DNA of 64,000 nucleotides from Sipunculus nudus (lineage: Eukaryota; Annelida; Sipuncula; Golfingiida; Sipunculidae): the NCBI GenBank assembly GCA_026874595.1, contig CM049311.1, forward strand, positions 64,149,953 to 64,213,952, given 5' to 3'. The translations under genes were made by a program, and so were the position numbers. Shown in pieces: positions 54,701 to 62,666 of this stretch (position 1 is its first letter; every line of letters starts with the position of its first letter). The notes beneath the pieces are model-generated. The model was not told the DNA's origin. It did not search any database and worked only from the letters and a program-made list of their open reading frames with translations.

Positions 54701-54721
54701 ACTGGAAGCGCGGCCATTTAG
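36132..54721 (+). CDS. Betaine-homocysteine S-methyltransferase-like, complete, seven exons
   Basis: Exons: 36132-36156, 37769-37959, 51440-51634, 52442-52553, 53046-53224, 53759-53840 and 54408-54721 (TAG 54719-54721), about 365 residues. All introns are GT..AG and phases match. The start AACTAACATGG has A at -3 and G at +4. The product is expected to transfer a methyl group from betaine to homocysteine, giving methionine and dimethylglycine, as a zinc enzyme of the Pfam S-methyl_trans family with a TIM-barrel fold. Conserved sites are visible: [20 protein letters not shown] (exon 2), [11 protein letters not shown] across exons 2-3, and zinc ligands C215 (GLNC) and C298-C299 (GLCCGNC), matching the human Cys217/299/300 spacing. 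The protein is shorter than the 406-residue human enzyme. Substrate could be another methyl donor. The 13.5-kb second intron is filled with mobile elements. Confidence 0.9.
36571..36666. repeat. Tandem duplication of a 48-bp segment
   Basis: TTTGAGTTCGATTATAATTA and CACCGCAGAGCTACAACCAG occur twice, 48 bp apart, with almost no differences, so the duplication is recent. Confidence 0.85.
36778..36812. other. Conserved stem-loop, copy B
   Basis: CTAAAATGT (36778-36786) pairs perfectly with ACATTTTAG (36804-36812) around the 17-nt loop TAGATATATCTGAGGGT, identical to the loop at 25451-25467. Upstream CCACCAAGG is also shared with copy A. It lies in intron 1 of the BHMT-like gene. Confidence 0.7.
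38160..38650. repeat. ACATA/TACA-rich microsatellite region
   Basis: Low-complexity ACATACACATATA-type sequence in intron 2; the long minus-strand frame here is a repeat artefact. Confidence 0.85.
38651..39495 (+). mobile_element. Putative solo LTR
   Basis: 845 bp bounded by TGTAAC and GTTACA, the short inverted ends usual for LTRs. It has TATATATA at 39358-39365, AATAAA at 39384-39389 and again at 39434-39439, in promoter-to-poly(A) order. A ~52-bp direct repeat (38913-38964 and 39283-39335, containing AGACCAGCGCTGAATCT and GCAGTTCGTCTACAGATATT) lies inside. No clear target duplication is seen, because both flanks are CA/TA-rich microsatellite. Confidence 0.5.
39493..39527. repeat. (CA)n microsatellite
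   Basis: Uninterrupted CA run directly after the putative LTR. Confidence 0.95.
39690..42759 (-). pseudogene. LINE reverse-transcriptase remnant, split by a later insertion
   Basis: On the minus strand an RT reads from about 42759: [20 protein letters not shown] holds the first catalytic aspartate region, then [20 protein letters not shown], then in a shifted frame [11 protein letters not shown]. It resumes near 41188 with LYLVYVNGL and continues through [15 protein letters not shown] (about 41050-40960) and a C-terminal thumb-like block near 40650-40440. A 99-codon frame at 39991-39692 may be its tail. The YADD box is not recognisable and frames shift often. The pattern resembles Jockey/CR1-type elements with a VRQGGxLSP motif. 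Its upstream part is cut off at the hAT terminus at 42760. Confidence 0.75.
41184..42491. mobile_element. Putative solo LTR (~1.3 kb) inserted in the LINE remnant
   Basis: Element 41189-42486 begins TGTCAC and ends GTGACA. The flanks are AAAGC (41184-41188) and ACAGC (42487-42491), a 5-bp duplication with one mismatch. Minus-strand LINE protein sequence stops at one edge (GGILLP) and resumes at the other (LYLVYVNGL), which fixes the insert. No coding potential is evident. A non-LTR identity cannot be excluded. Confidence 0.5.
42760..44300 (-). pseudogene. hAT transposase remnant with a recognisable 3' terminus
   Basis: The plus-strand end at 42760 reads CAGGGTTGGG, a typical hAT terminal repeat, followed by palindromic subterminal pieces such as TAGAAAGGTATTTCTA and its complement. 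On the minus strand, transposase fragments read in order: CTDNAKNV-type sequence near 44200, [20 protein letters not shown] and ETRWNS (44189-43887), [17 protein letters not shown] in another frame near 43800, and a C-terminal dimerisation block with NPTKWW and [17 protein letters not shown] (43555-43295). Frameshifts separate the blocks, so it is inactive. The opposite terminus was not found. Confidence 0.75.
44301..45371. other. Intron sequence without recognisable elements apart from (AT)n
   Basis: Contains a long AT run at about 44990-45047; otherwise nothing identified. The missing 5' end of the hAT element may lie here. Confidence 0.45.
44990..45047. repeat. (AT)n microsatellite
   Basis: Uninterrupted AT run in intron 2. 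Confidence 0.95.
45364..45809. mobile_element. hAT-type MITE, 430 bp, perfect 8-bp duplication GTTATACA
   Basis: The left end CAGGGGGGCCAATATAAG (45372) and the reverse complement of the right end, CAGTAGCGTCAATTTATC (to 45801), are imperfect inverted repeats. GTTATACA flanks both sides exactly (45364-45371 and 45802-45809). G- and C-runs lie near the two ends and an AT run is inside. No coding frame. Confidence 0.7.
46045..46480. repeat. 27-bp minisatellite, about 16 units
   Basis: The unit is approximately GGTATAACACAGGCATGGAG followed by CCCACAC. As 27 is a multiple of three, frames stay open across the array on both strands (186 codons minus, 105 codons plus), giving 9-residue repeats such as LCYTVWASC. 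There is no sign that it is a host exon. Confidence 0.9.
46481..48260. other. Intron sequence with minor repeat fragments
   Basis: TTTAGCTCAGCGGACTATAA at about 46620 is a fragment of the family at 1-2440; a poly-C tract is at about 46713-46728. The frame at 46927-47211 (94 codons) has no recognisable motif. Confidence 0.45.
48265..48720. repeat. Diverged 'GCCACCTACA..TTTTTGCACA' repeat units
   Basis: About three units of roughly 140 bp share 'GTATCAGCCTGAAATTTTG', 'CACAAGACT' and 'GCCACCTACAxxxTTTTTGCA'. They are related in reverse orientation to the array at 49915-51025. Confidence 0.6.
48727..49705. repeat. Inverted repeat arms (48727-48880 and 49583-49705)
   Basis: The left arm, ending ACAGGTTCGCATTAGGCCTG, matches the reverse complement of the right arm, starting AACAAGGCCTACAGGCCTAA, over about 100-150 bp with scattered differences. 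Between them lies a unit of the 1-2440 family starting CTTTTTAGCTCAGCTGACTG (49334), so the pair probably reflects two copies of a longer repeat in opposite orientation. Confidence 0.65.
49915..51025. repeat. ~275-bp tandem repeat array with GGTGGCGCCACC cores
   Basis: About four units. Each has a half with 'AAGCTGTCCAGGATGTATA' and a half with 'GATATGAGCTTGGATGTCTG', joined at GGTGGCGCCACC (50197, 50472, 50899) or a variant. The reverse-oriented relative is at 56555-57111. Frames inside are artefacts. Confidence 0.85.
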
Positions 54722-55885
54722 TGTTTATAAAAGTGGGACATATCAGTTCGCAATTGTGGGCTCATTTTTTTACGTGATATGAAATATCATTACCATGTGA
54801 ATAATTGATTATATTCACTTATTGGAAAAATGGAGATAATGTTTTATTCAGAAGAAGAAAAGCTTCTGCATTGTCGAGATAATGATTAGTTGTCCACGTG
54901 CAACAAAATTAATAACAAGGCATGCGAATAAATGCTAAAGCTGCTTTGCCTGAATTTGTATTCACGAAATTTGAAATCTATATTTCCGTTTAAACCGCTT
55001 AATTTTTCGGGAGTTATTTTGAAATCATCGCTATCACATGTACACATAACCAAACTCCCTTGAATTAAACGAAGTAAGTTCATAAATTCCTGATACCATG
55101 CAATCAGTTGGGACACGTGTCTGCTTGGGTTACTGATTTGCGTGTTCCTTTTAAATTTGACTACTACTTATATAAGTTCTGTGTATTGTATTAAATGAGC
55201 AAGCATGCATTGGTTATGTTCCTCACTCAGCCGTAATTTGCATTTTTATGATGATCATTTACATCTTTTTGTACTTATGATATTTTACTGTATCTTAATT
55301 ATATGGAGAATCCATTCTTCTAGATCAGTTCTCCCATGTTTTACAATAATATAGTAAACACATTTCTGTTGGTAACTTTTGTTGTATAACCATGTTTATA
55401 TGATGTACAGATGTTATTCTTAAGTTCAGTTCGCCCATATTTCATCAAATATACATTTTCTGTTGGTAACCTTTGTTAAAATTGTTGAAGTAAATAAAAA
55501 ATTAATATTTTTTTTTCCTGTTTCTCGCCGTGATTTTCAGATTTCTTGGAAGCTTTAAGCTCGTGCTTTTATTACTTTTACATTTTCCTGATATAACATG
55601 TCTTCCAGAAATGCTCACCTCTGCTCCAGTGGTCACCTCATGCCTAACTATGAAAGTCTCTTACTCCTTTAAACATAATTATTATCACTACATGATTATG
55701 GCTTACTCCAAACCAATACTAATTTCCAAGACAGGTCCACAATACCAAACCAACATTAAATTTCCCAAAAGGCTTGTGACAAAAATCACTCAATTACTTT
55801 TGATTAATGATACCGTCTAATCTCATCTGATAAAAGCTATACTATTTATTATGAGACTAATTGTTGGCCTTGCTGAAAGGGGTTG
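54722..55885. other. 3' flank of the BHMT-like gene
   Basis: AATAAA candidates for polyadenylation lie at 54927-54932 and 55493-55498. No further gene is recognised. Confidence 0.45.
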
Positions 55886-56275
55886 GTGTATTTTCAGCTC
55901 CGCATACTGTAAGTCAACTGAGGTAAAGAAATGGAGTTTTGTCCGTCGTCCGACTGGCCGTCCGACCGTCCGGTCGTTCTTTAGCAGGGCAAAAATCGTA
56001 ACTGCTGGTCCTAGAAACTTCTTAGTGAACATCCAAGGAGGTCAATAAAAAATCTCCTTGGAAACCGGAAAATAGGTAACTGTGACCTTCATCCTCCGAG
56101 CAATGGGGCTTGTTAGTACACCCCCCCCCCCCCCCCCCGTATAATAAAAAATGATAAAAAACCTCGATATCTAGATAATTAATGCATGGATCGTCATGAA
56201 ACTTGCCTTGAATATTGACCATGACTAGTTAAACAAGTTCCGAAAAAGTGGTTGCGCCACCTGTATTTGTATCCT
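55886..56275. repeat. Single unit of the 1-2440 repeat family
   Basis: Starts with a diverged AGCTCCGCATACTGTAAGTC, then a GTCCGTCG-rich stretch, AGCAGGGCAAAAATCGTAAC, a poly-C tract (about 56110-56129), and ends near GGTTGCGCCACCTGTA. Confidence 0.75.
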
Positions 56276-56554
56276 CTAAAACGAAGTTTTGCGGGGACTA
56301 TTTTTTGACCGGGTTCCGCCGCCAACGCCGCCGCCACCGTTCGTTTCCGGAATAGAACTCTGAGACCACTGTATAGATTTTTCCGAAACTTCACACGATA
56401 ATCGGGTCACATGTGAACTGGTGCCAAAATATTTTGTGTTGACCTCTTCACCTTTCCTCTATCCAGTGCGTCCATCTGTGCGTGTGTTTTGACACATTAA
56501 CCCACATATCTTCGGACTCGTTTGACCAATCAGGAAAAAAATTGCACAAATGTA

Positions 56555-57111
56555 GCCCTTTGATAGCTTTATAACATACATAAAAAATGGTGGCGCCACC
56601 TGGAACCATTTTGCACAGCGTCCGTCTGTTCATCTGCTTGGGATAAAATCACTCATATCTCTGCAGTGAATGGACTTATCCACCTGAAATGTTGCATGTG
56701 TATTCATCTTGGATAGCTTTCTGGATTATATGACCGATGGCGCCACCTACATTCACGTACAGGCTGCAGACATATAGGCTTATATCTCATGACTGATTTG
56801 ACGTATCCTCCTGAAGTTTTGCATGTGTATAGATCTCACAAAGCTCTTTATTATACTCAAAACTGGTGGCGCCACCTGCAACCATTTTTGCACAGCGTCC
56901 GTCTGTCTTGTCGTGTGTGACAAAATCACTCGTATCTCGGCAATGGTTTGACTTTTATGCCTAAAATTTTGCATGTATGTATATCTTGGATAGCTTTCTC
57001 GATTTTGTGGCAGGTGGCGCCACCTAGTTTCATGTTCAGGCTGCAGACATCCAGGCTTATATCTCAGGACTAGTTTGACGTATCCTCCTGAAATTTTGCA
57101 TGTCTATTAGA
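56555..57111. repeat. Reverse-oriented ~280-bp repeat units with GGTGGCGCCACC
   Basis: Two units with perfect palindromes at 56589, 56865 and 57013 and 'CATTTTTGCACAGCGTCCGT' pieces. The last unit is broken at about 57111 after TTTTGCATGTCTAT, and the same family resumes at 60637. Confidence 0.8.
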
Positions 57112-57359
57112 GCCCTACGCAGGCCACCGCGGGCCATTTTTTTAAATGATTTTGCCGGGCGGTCCCAATTTATTTTACTGCGGGGCGGGGCGGTTGCGGG
57201 TTTAAGACTGAGAAATGCCGGGCGGGGCGGGTTCTCGCGGGCCAAAAAATTTTATTTACAATGCATTTCTTTATGTGTCTCGTCTGTTAATATTCTGTTA
57301 TACATAAATCGTATTTCTTTTTATGAGTTAGTTTGTATATATATGACTGTGTGTATATA

Positions 57360-57542
57360 ATATGCTATATATGAGAGAGAGAGAGAGATTAAAAATGTTG
57401 ATGCAATGAACTATATATATGAGGAAGAGAGAAAGAGAGGGATAAATATGTTGATGCAATGAACTATATATACATGTATATTATTAAGAAAGAGAGAAAG
57501 AGAGAGGTTATAAATGTAGTTGCAATAAACTATATATGAGAG

Positions 57543-57596
<54 letters not shown>

Positions 57597-57624
57597 ACTA
57601 AAAATGTTGATGCAATGAACTATA

Positions 57625-57665
<41 letters not shown>
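57360..57665. repeat. Compound (GA)n repeat with ATGTTGATGCAATGAACTA spacer
   Basis: The spacer 'AAATGTTGATGCAATGAACT' recurs four times with variation between GA runs (long ones at about 57539-57593 and 57625-57663), so a larger unit of 70-110 bp has been amplified, not only the dinucleotide. Confidence 0.85.
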
Positions 57666-57667
<2 letters not shown>

Positions 57668-58544
57668 AAAGGCACAGTAGGATGCTAAAGGATGTTTGGC
57701 CTCTGATCAGCTGACAGCTGGCTCTAACTTGCACATCATTCCACCAGATATGCATGCAGCTACCTGACATCAGGTGACAGCTACATGAAGCAGCTTTCTT
57801 ATCTATGGGTCAGGGATCCCTGGCTGTGGTCACAACTACTGGTCCCTCACACCAATGTCAGCTCTCATAATGCCCCATCGCCCTGAAATGTTTTCAAAGC
57901 CCTGTTCCTAGGTGGGTTTCTTCCTACGCATCAGTGTCTCCTACATGGCTACTACCTCCTTGTTCCTACCTAGTTCTTAATTAGTGCTTAATCATTGCTT
58001 AATGCTTATACAGAAGTAAACATTTGGGAAGGTTTCCTGTTCACTCCATTGTACCTATATCATTAACACTAATCAGACTCCCAGCGGAAAAATCACCCTG
58101 AATTGAGCTTTTCCATTTGCGCGGAAACGCGCGGAATTCTCCCTTCCCATGACTTGTTTTTACAAGGGATTCCCCGTCCCACAGCCTTCCAGGCATCATG
58201 TCGAGCATGTGTCTGTTATGTACTATTCACTTTATGCATGTTTACATTTAAAATTTCGTTTAATTTGCAGTTACGTACAGTTTTTATTACGGTAAAGTGT
58301 GTATATCGACAGGCGGGTTGGGGTCGTATATAGGCTATAGGCTATAAGAGATAATTCAGTGTCCGTGATAAGATATTTAACACTACCGCAGCACATATAT
58401 ATGGTTATAAAAAATATATATAATCATGCATTAAAGTAGACAAGCAGAACAGCAGTTAAGTATGATTTGTCGCCATGCATGATAGAGGCCTATGCTGGGG
58501 CGTCCTCAAGTAGACTGAATTCGCGTCCTTGACCTCCACAAGAA
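57666..58544. other. No recognisable gene
   Basis: Unique-looking sequence; at about 58117-58136 an inverted relative of the GC-rich repeat below appears (TTTGCGCGGAAACGCGCGG). Confidence 0.4.
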
Positions 58545-58756
58545 GGCTCACCCGCGCACGTTTCCGCGTGCATGGAAAAGGGACACATGATTTACACTGG
58601 TGGGACTTTTCCGCGCGCGCTGAAAAATCGCGCATCGCACGATGTCGATTTCACCCGCGCGCGCGTTTCCGCGTGCATGGAAAAGGTATACCTGATTTAC
58701 ACTTGCGCGATTTTTTCAGCGCGCCGCGCGCGTTTCCGCGCGCATGGAAAAGGCCC
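58545..58756. repeat. CpG-rich tandem repeat with TTTCCGCGTGCATGGAAAAG
   Basis: The 20-bp core occurs at 58561-58580, 58666-58685 and 58733-58752 (third with CGCGCGC), separated by sequence including GATTTACACT and long CGCG runs. It stands out in AT-rich surroundings. Confidence 0.8.
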
Positions 58757-58883
58757 CTTAATCTAATATGCAAGAATCCTCTCACTGGAGCGGCTGCGTG
58801 GAATGGGTGTCTGAGGCAAAAACTTGTATGTCCCCATTGGCCCAATGGTATAACATTCTTATATAAATATAACTAAGACTGAA

Positions 58884-60631
58884 ATGCCACAAGACACCGG
58901 TCATCTGCAGAGCCAGCAACAGGTAATTGGATATAGCTGCCAACAAGGAGACTTCTGCAGGTGAATGTTTGTCATACTTTTGTTCTGGTGTAAACTATTA
59001 CAATTGAATTACTAAACTTTTGAATATTCATTCGAACCTAAGTCAGTACTGTAATTAGAAAATTTAATTTCTGTCAACTATATAACTAAAGCTGGTGAAT
59101 AATGTGGAATATATTCAATGCTTTAGATGGTGATATAAACCATTTTGGATCTCCACATGTTTTTTAATTATACAGATATTACACAGAAGTGGAGAGTACA
59201 AACTGAGACGAGGAGATGGAAAGTCAGAGGTGTGGGAGTTATTTGAGAAAGGCATGGATGACCAAGATAAACCACTTAACCACGTGGCCTGCTTTAAATA
59301 CCATGTAGTGTTAACGCACAATGGTCGACAGGAACTTCTGTACTCTGAAGCGTCATAAGTAAGTCAATGCTACATTACACCTCATTATGCTTATTATTCA
59401 TAAGTGCACACAATTTTTCAGTAATCTAAATAACGTAACGATAAATTATTTATTTTAAATGTCACCTGCTTGGACAATGATTTTGGTTTGTCTGTCTGTT
59501 CCTCCCACTGTGCATCCCTCTGATATTTACAGCACTATTTTCTTACTAGAGTTAAGTTGTGTGAAGTATACGTTTTTTTAGGTGTCGTGTATCGGCAGGG
59601 CAGCCATCTATAATGAGCCATATGTCACCTACAAAGAAACCAACCGGAATAAGCAAGTCAGATCGTGAGAAACTTGTCGCAGGATGCATAGACTTCGTTT
59701 GCAGGGACTTAGGCCATTTAATTTGTTTGCTGGGCAGGGTTTCAAGGACTTTATACATATACAAATGATTCTGGACTTAAAGCATAGGTCCAGTGAACCC
59801 TTGAATGCAACTGATGTCCTGCCTCATCCGACCACAGTCTAGCGTGCTATGACTATAAAGGAGGGCCAAGGATGATCTTCAGAAAGCGATGGAGAGAGGA
59901 AGGGTATCCTTTACATCAGACATTTGGACTGATGAGTACAAAAATATTAGCTATCTAACCATAACAGCACACAGGATAACGACAGAGTGGGAGTTAATAA
60001 GCCGGGTCCTGTGTACTGATGAGTTTGACACAACCAAACGCAAAACTGGAGACAATGTGAGGACTGCTTTCCTTGCGGCTCTTGCAGATCTTGGATTAGC
60101 AGAGTGGATGACTGGGGATGTGACGTTAACCACAGCTACGCACTCCGCATGAAATACTTACATTTTAAATATTTATATGAGACCGTGTATAAAGTATCCT
60201 AATTGATGTTTAAAAAGAAAATTAATTATGTATTTTTGCTGTTTCAATACTAAAAGTTCATAATTAACTGTGTTTATAAATGTTTTTATATTGCTCTCAT
60301 TTAATCGTAATTGATGGTAATATAAATAAAATGGTTGAAATACTATGTCTGTAGGAATAAGACCACTTTATTGTTTATAATTTCTTACCAACGTTTAATG
60401 GTGATATTGTTTTTGTATTGTGCAGATCGAGGATCCAACATGATCTCCGCTCTCCGGAATGAGGACAGGATAGATGGTATCGCTCATATCCTGAACACAA
60501 AGCTGAGGCATACCTTCGATGTTAAGAAGGAGTGCCCACCTGAGGTCACCACCCAACTGGTTGCAGTGAAGGGTGTTGTACGGTACCTGAAGAAAACTAG
60601 CCTGTCAAATCTACTCAGAAAGACACTCTAA
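58884..60631 (+). pseudogene. hAT transposase remnant, N-terminal half only
   Basis: A possible first exon (58884-58922, MPQDTGHLQSQQQ) ends at a GTAATT donor. It joins in frame to 59176-59358, which has SEVWELFEKGMDDQDKPLNH and HVACFKYHVVL, like a BED zinc finger with one cysteine lost. After 59580, SDREKLVAGCIDFVCRDL appears, then at 59889-60152 SFTSDIWTDEYKNISYLTIT, typical of the first catalytic-aspartate region of hobo/Hermes-like hAT enzymes. After a gap, 60424-60631 has DRGSNMISALRNEDRIDGIA and HILNTKLRHTFDV, the second aspartate region. Frameshifts and stops separate the parts. The third catalytic glutamate region and the C-terminal dimerisation domain are absent. Confidence 0.75.
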
Positions 60632-60636
60632 CAGTC

Positions 60637-60795
60637 AAGCGCCACCTGCTACCATTTTTGCACAGCGTCCGTCTGTTTGTCTGCTGAGGGAAATAATCAC
60701 TCAGTTGATTCGGCAGTGGTTTGACTTATCTGCGAAAAATTTTGCAATTGTATACAGGTGGCGCCACCTACAAACATTTCGGCTGCAGACGTCCA
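60637..60795. repeat. Continuation of the reverse-oriented GGTGGCGCCACC repeat
   Basis: Starts at GCGCCACCTGCTACCATTTT and includes a perfect GGTGGCGCCACC at 60757-60768. Confidence 0.75.
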
Positions 60796-60815
60796 TGCGT
60801 ATATGAATTACGTGT

Positions 60816-60903
60816 CAGTTGGACGGGCGCCAGTTGGACGGGTCCCTTTAGACGGTCCCATTTGGACGGATCCCAGGTGGACGGGTCCCATTTAGACGCT
60901 ATG
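60816..60903. repeat. 15-bp minisatellite, six units
   Basis: Units CAGTTGGACGGGCGC, CAGTTGGACGGGTCC, a 13-bp CTTTAGACGGTCC, CATTTGGACGGATCC, CAGGTGGACGGGTCC and CATTTAGACGCTATG. Each GGACGGGTCC can form a short hairpin. Confidence 0.85.
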
Positions 60904-61817
60904 TTATATTAATGTGACTTAATTACATACGTAAGTAGCCGGGGATTGAAGCTTAATGAGAAAGCCTAACTAAAATAATAATACTTTATATATGTTGATC
61001 AAACACGGTATAGCTATGAAATTTTATGCAAGCCCTGATACATGTGTACATGAATTACTGTTCAAAGAGCTATAGATTTTAACCATTATATTGTTGTCTT
61101 CCTTGACGTAGCTTTCCTGAAAACTGAAATCATTATATCCTAATATTATCTGTTTCGTCAGAGTTACAATGACGAATAAACATGCAATAAAATGTCAAAT
61201 AAATTAGCGGTATCTACTACAATAACCGACGTGCGGTCGACATGCTGTGCCAATTAATGTAAATAAGCAAAATAAATAAGCTAGGTTTTGGAGACTTCCC
61301 ATATTTTATTCCGATATATAACAAACCATGTGCTGCCATATTGTCAGACCAAAATTATGCACATTTCCAAGAAACAAGAGTAGATAATCAGTTTGGAAAC
61401 TCCTTACCACATCAGGGATATATGACAGAGAAACTTGCACCTCTATAACACGGTCAGCGCAGTTCAAAGGGAAGCGAGGTCGCTTTCCAGTTAACTTATT
61501 GTTTGAATAGCGGGACTAATTAAGTTGCGTTTCACAATGAATATTATGGTAAGGCATTTTATAAGTGCAGTAAAAACAGCCGATACCCTTTGATAGGTGT
61601 TTAATTAATCAATAAGACACAACTCCACAAACAAGATGAACAGAACAACAGTTATCTCTCATGGTCCCTTCTATAATTTATCGAAAATGAACAGAGGAAA
61701 GGCTTTATGCATGTAAATATACACATTTATGTTTGTCTGTGTTGTCGTATGTATTTTGGATAAAGTTGGTATTATGGTCTGATATTATACTAATAGTATA
61801 CTGTCTCTCTCCTCTCA

Positions 61818-61820
<3 letters not shown>

Positions 61821-61906
<86 letters not shown>
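61821..61906. repeat. (CT)n microsatellite
   Basis: Nearly uninterrupted CT run with one TT break. Confidence 0.95.
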
Positions 61907-61909
<3 letters not shown>

Positions 61910-62122
61910 GTTCCTTCTATCAAACAATTTTTTTTAATTACACATAATTTATATATATGTTCTATTACAATCTTTCAACTTATTTTTTCACCTTCTGTTT
62001 CTCTCTGTGCTTTGTTTTAAATATTACCCCTATCATTATATGATTTGTTTTCCTTTACATTCCATTATATTCGGTTTATTTATAACAGCTACACTTCAGT
62101 CTTCCATACTTTTTTTCACGTT

Positions 62123-62132
62123 CTCTCTCTCT

Positions 62133-62188
<56 letters not shown>
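62123..62188. repeat. (CT)n microsatellite
   Basis: Second CT run about 220 bp downstream of the first, interrupted near its start. Confidence 0.95.
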
Positions 62189-62189
<1 letters not shown>

Positions 62190-62666
62190 AGTTACTCCTT
62201 TAATCAAGCATTCTCTTCTTAATTACCCATTCATTATATATAAATCTGTTACATATATTACAATCTTACTCTTGGACTTTTTTCACTTTATCATTCTCTT
62301 CTTTTCGATTTTTGTTCAGGTAATTTTTTCCCAATTTTTTATAGTTTTTCTTCTATGATCCACTCAGTTTTTAATTATATTTTCATTTTTTATAAGGTAT
62401 GTCATTTATTATTCTTACTCTCATAATTTTCACGTTATCGCTCACATGTATAATATCATATAAAACATTTGTTTATTACGTATATTCATTACTGTTTTTA
62501 TTCTCTTTTGCTTTTTTCCCCTCATTAGTTGTCTCTTGCATATAAAACTTTTATGGTTTATTTAATATTTTCAAAATAATAATTCAAATGTTTTATTTTA
62601 AATTTCTCTAATTAGTTCAGTTACAACAGTTCCAACATGGCTTAGACAACCGGTGCGGAAGGAAAC

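Larger units (their letters stand above)
57112..60636 (+). mobile_element. hAT element remnant inserted in a repeat unit
   Basis: The left end, TAGAGCCCTACGCAGGCC, is followed by GC-rich sequence full of GGGCGGGGCGG, resembling a hAT terminus. The interior carries hAT transposase fragments (58884-60631). Repeat-family sequence stops at the left edge and resumes right after the transposase block. The right terminus and a target duplication could not be recognised, and about 45 bp of the host repeat seem lost, so the right edge is probably rearranged. Confidence 0.45.
60904..62666. other. No recognisable gene; long (CT)n tracts
   Basis: AT-rich sequence with (CT)n at about 61821-61906 and 62123-62188. 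Frames across these tracts are low-complexity artefacts. Confidence 0.6.

Noticed and set aside
57411-57770. 119-codon minus-strand frame rich in SLSLSL
   Set aside because: Product of GA/CT dinucleotide runs.
61705-62222. RE-rich and SL-rich frames over CT tracts
   Set aside because: Low-complexity translation with no other coding signal.
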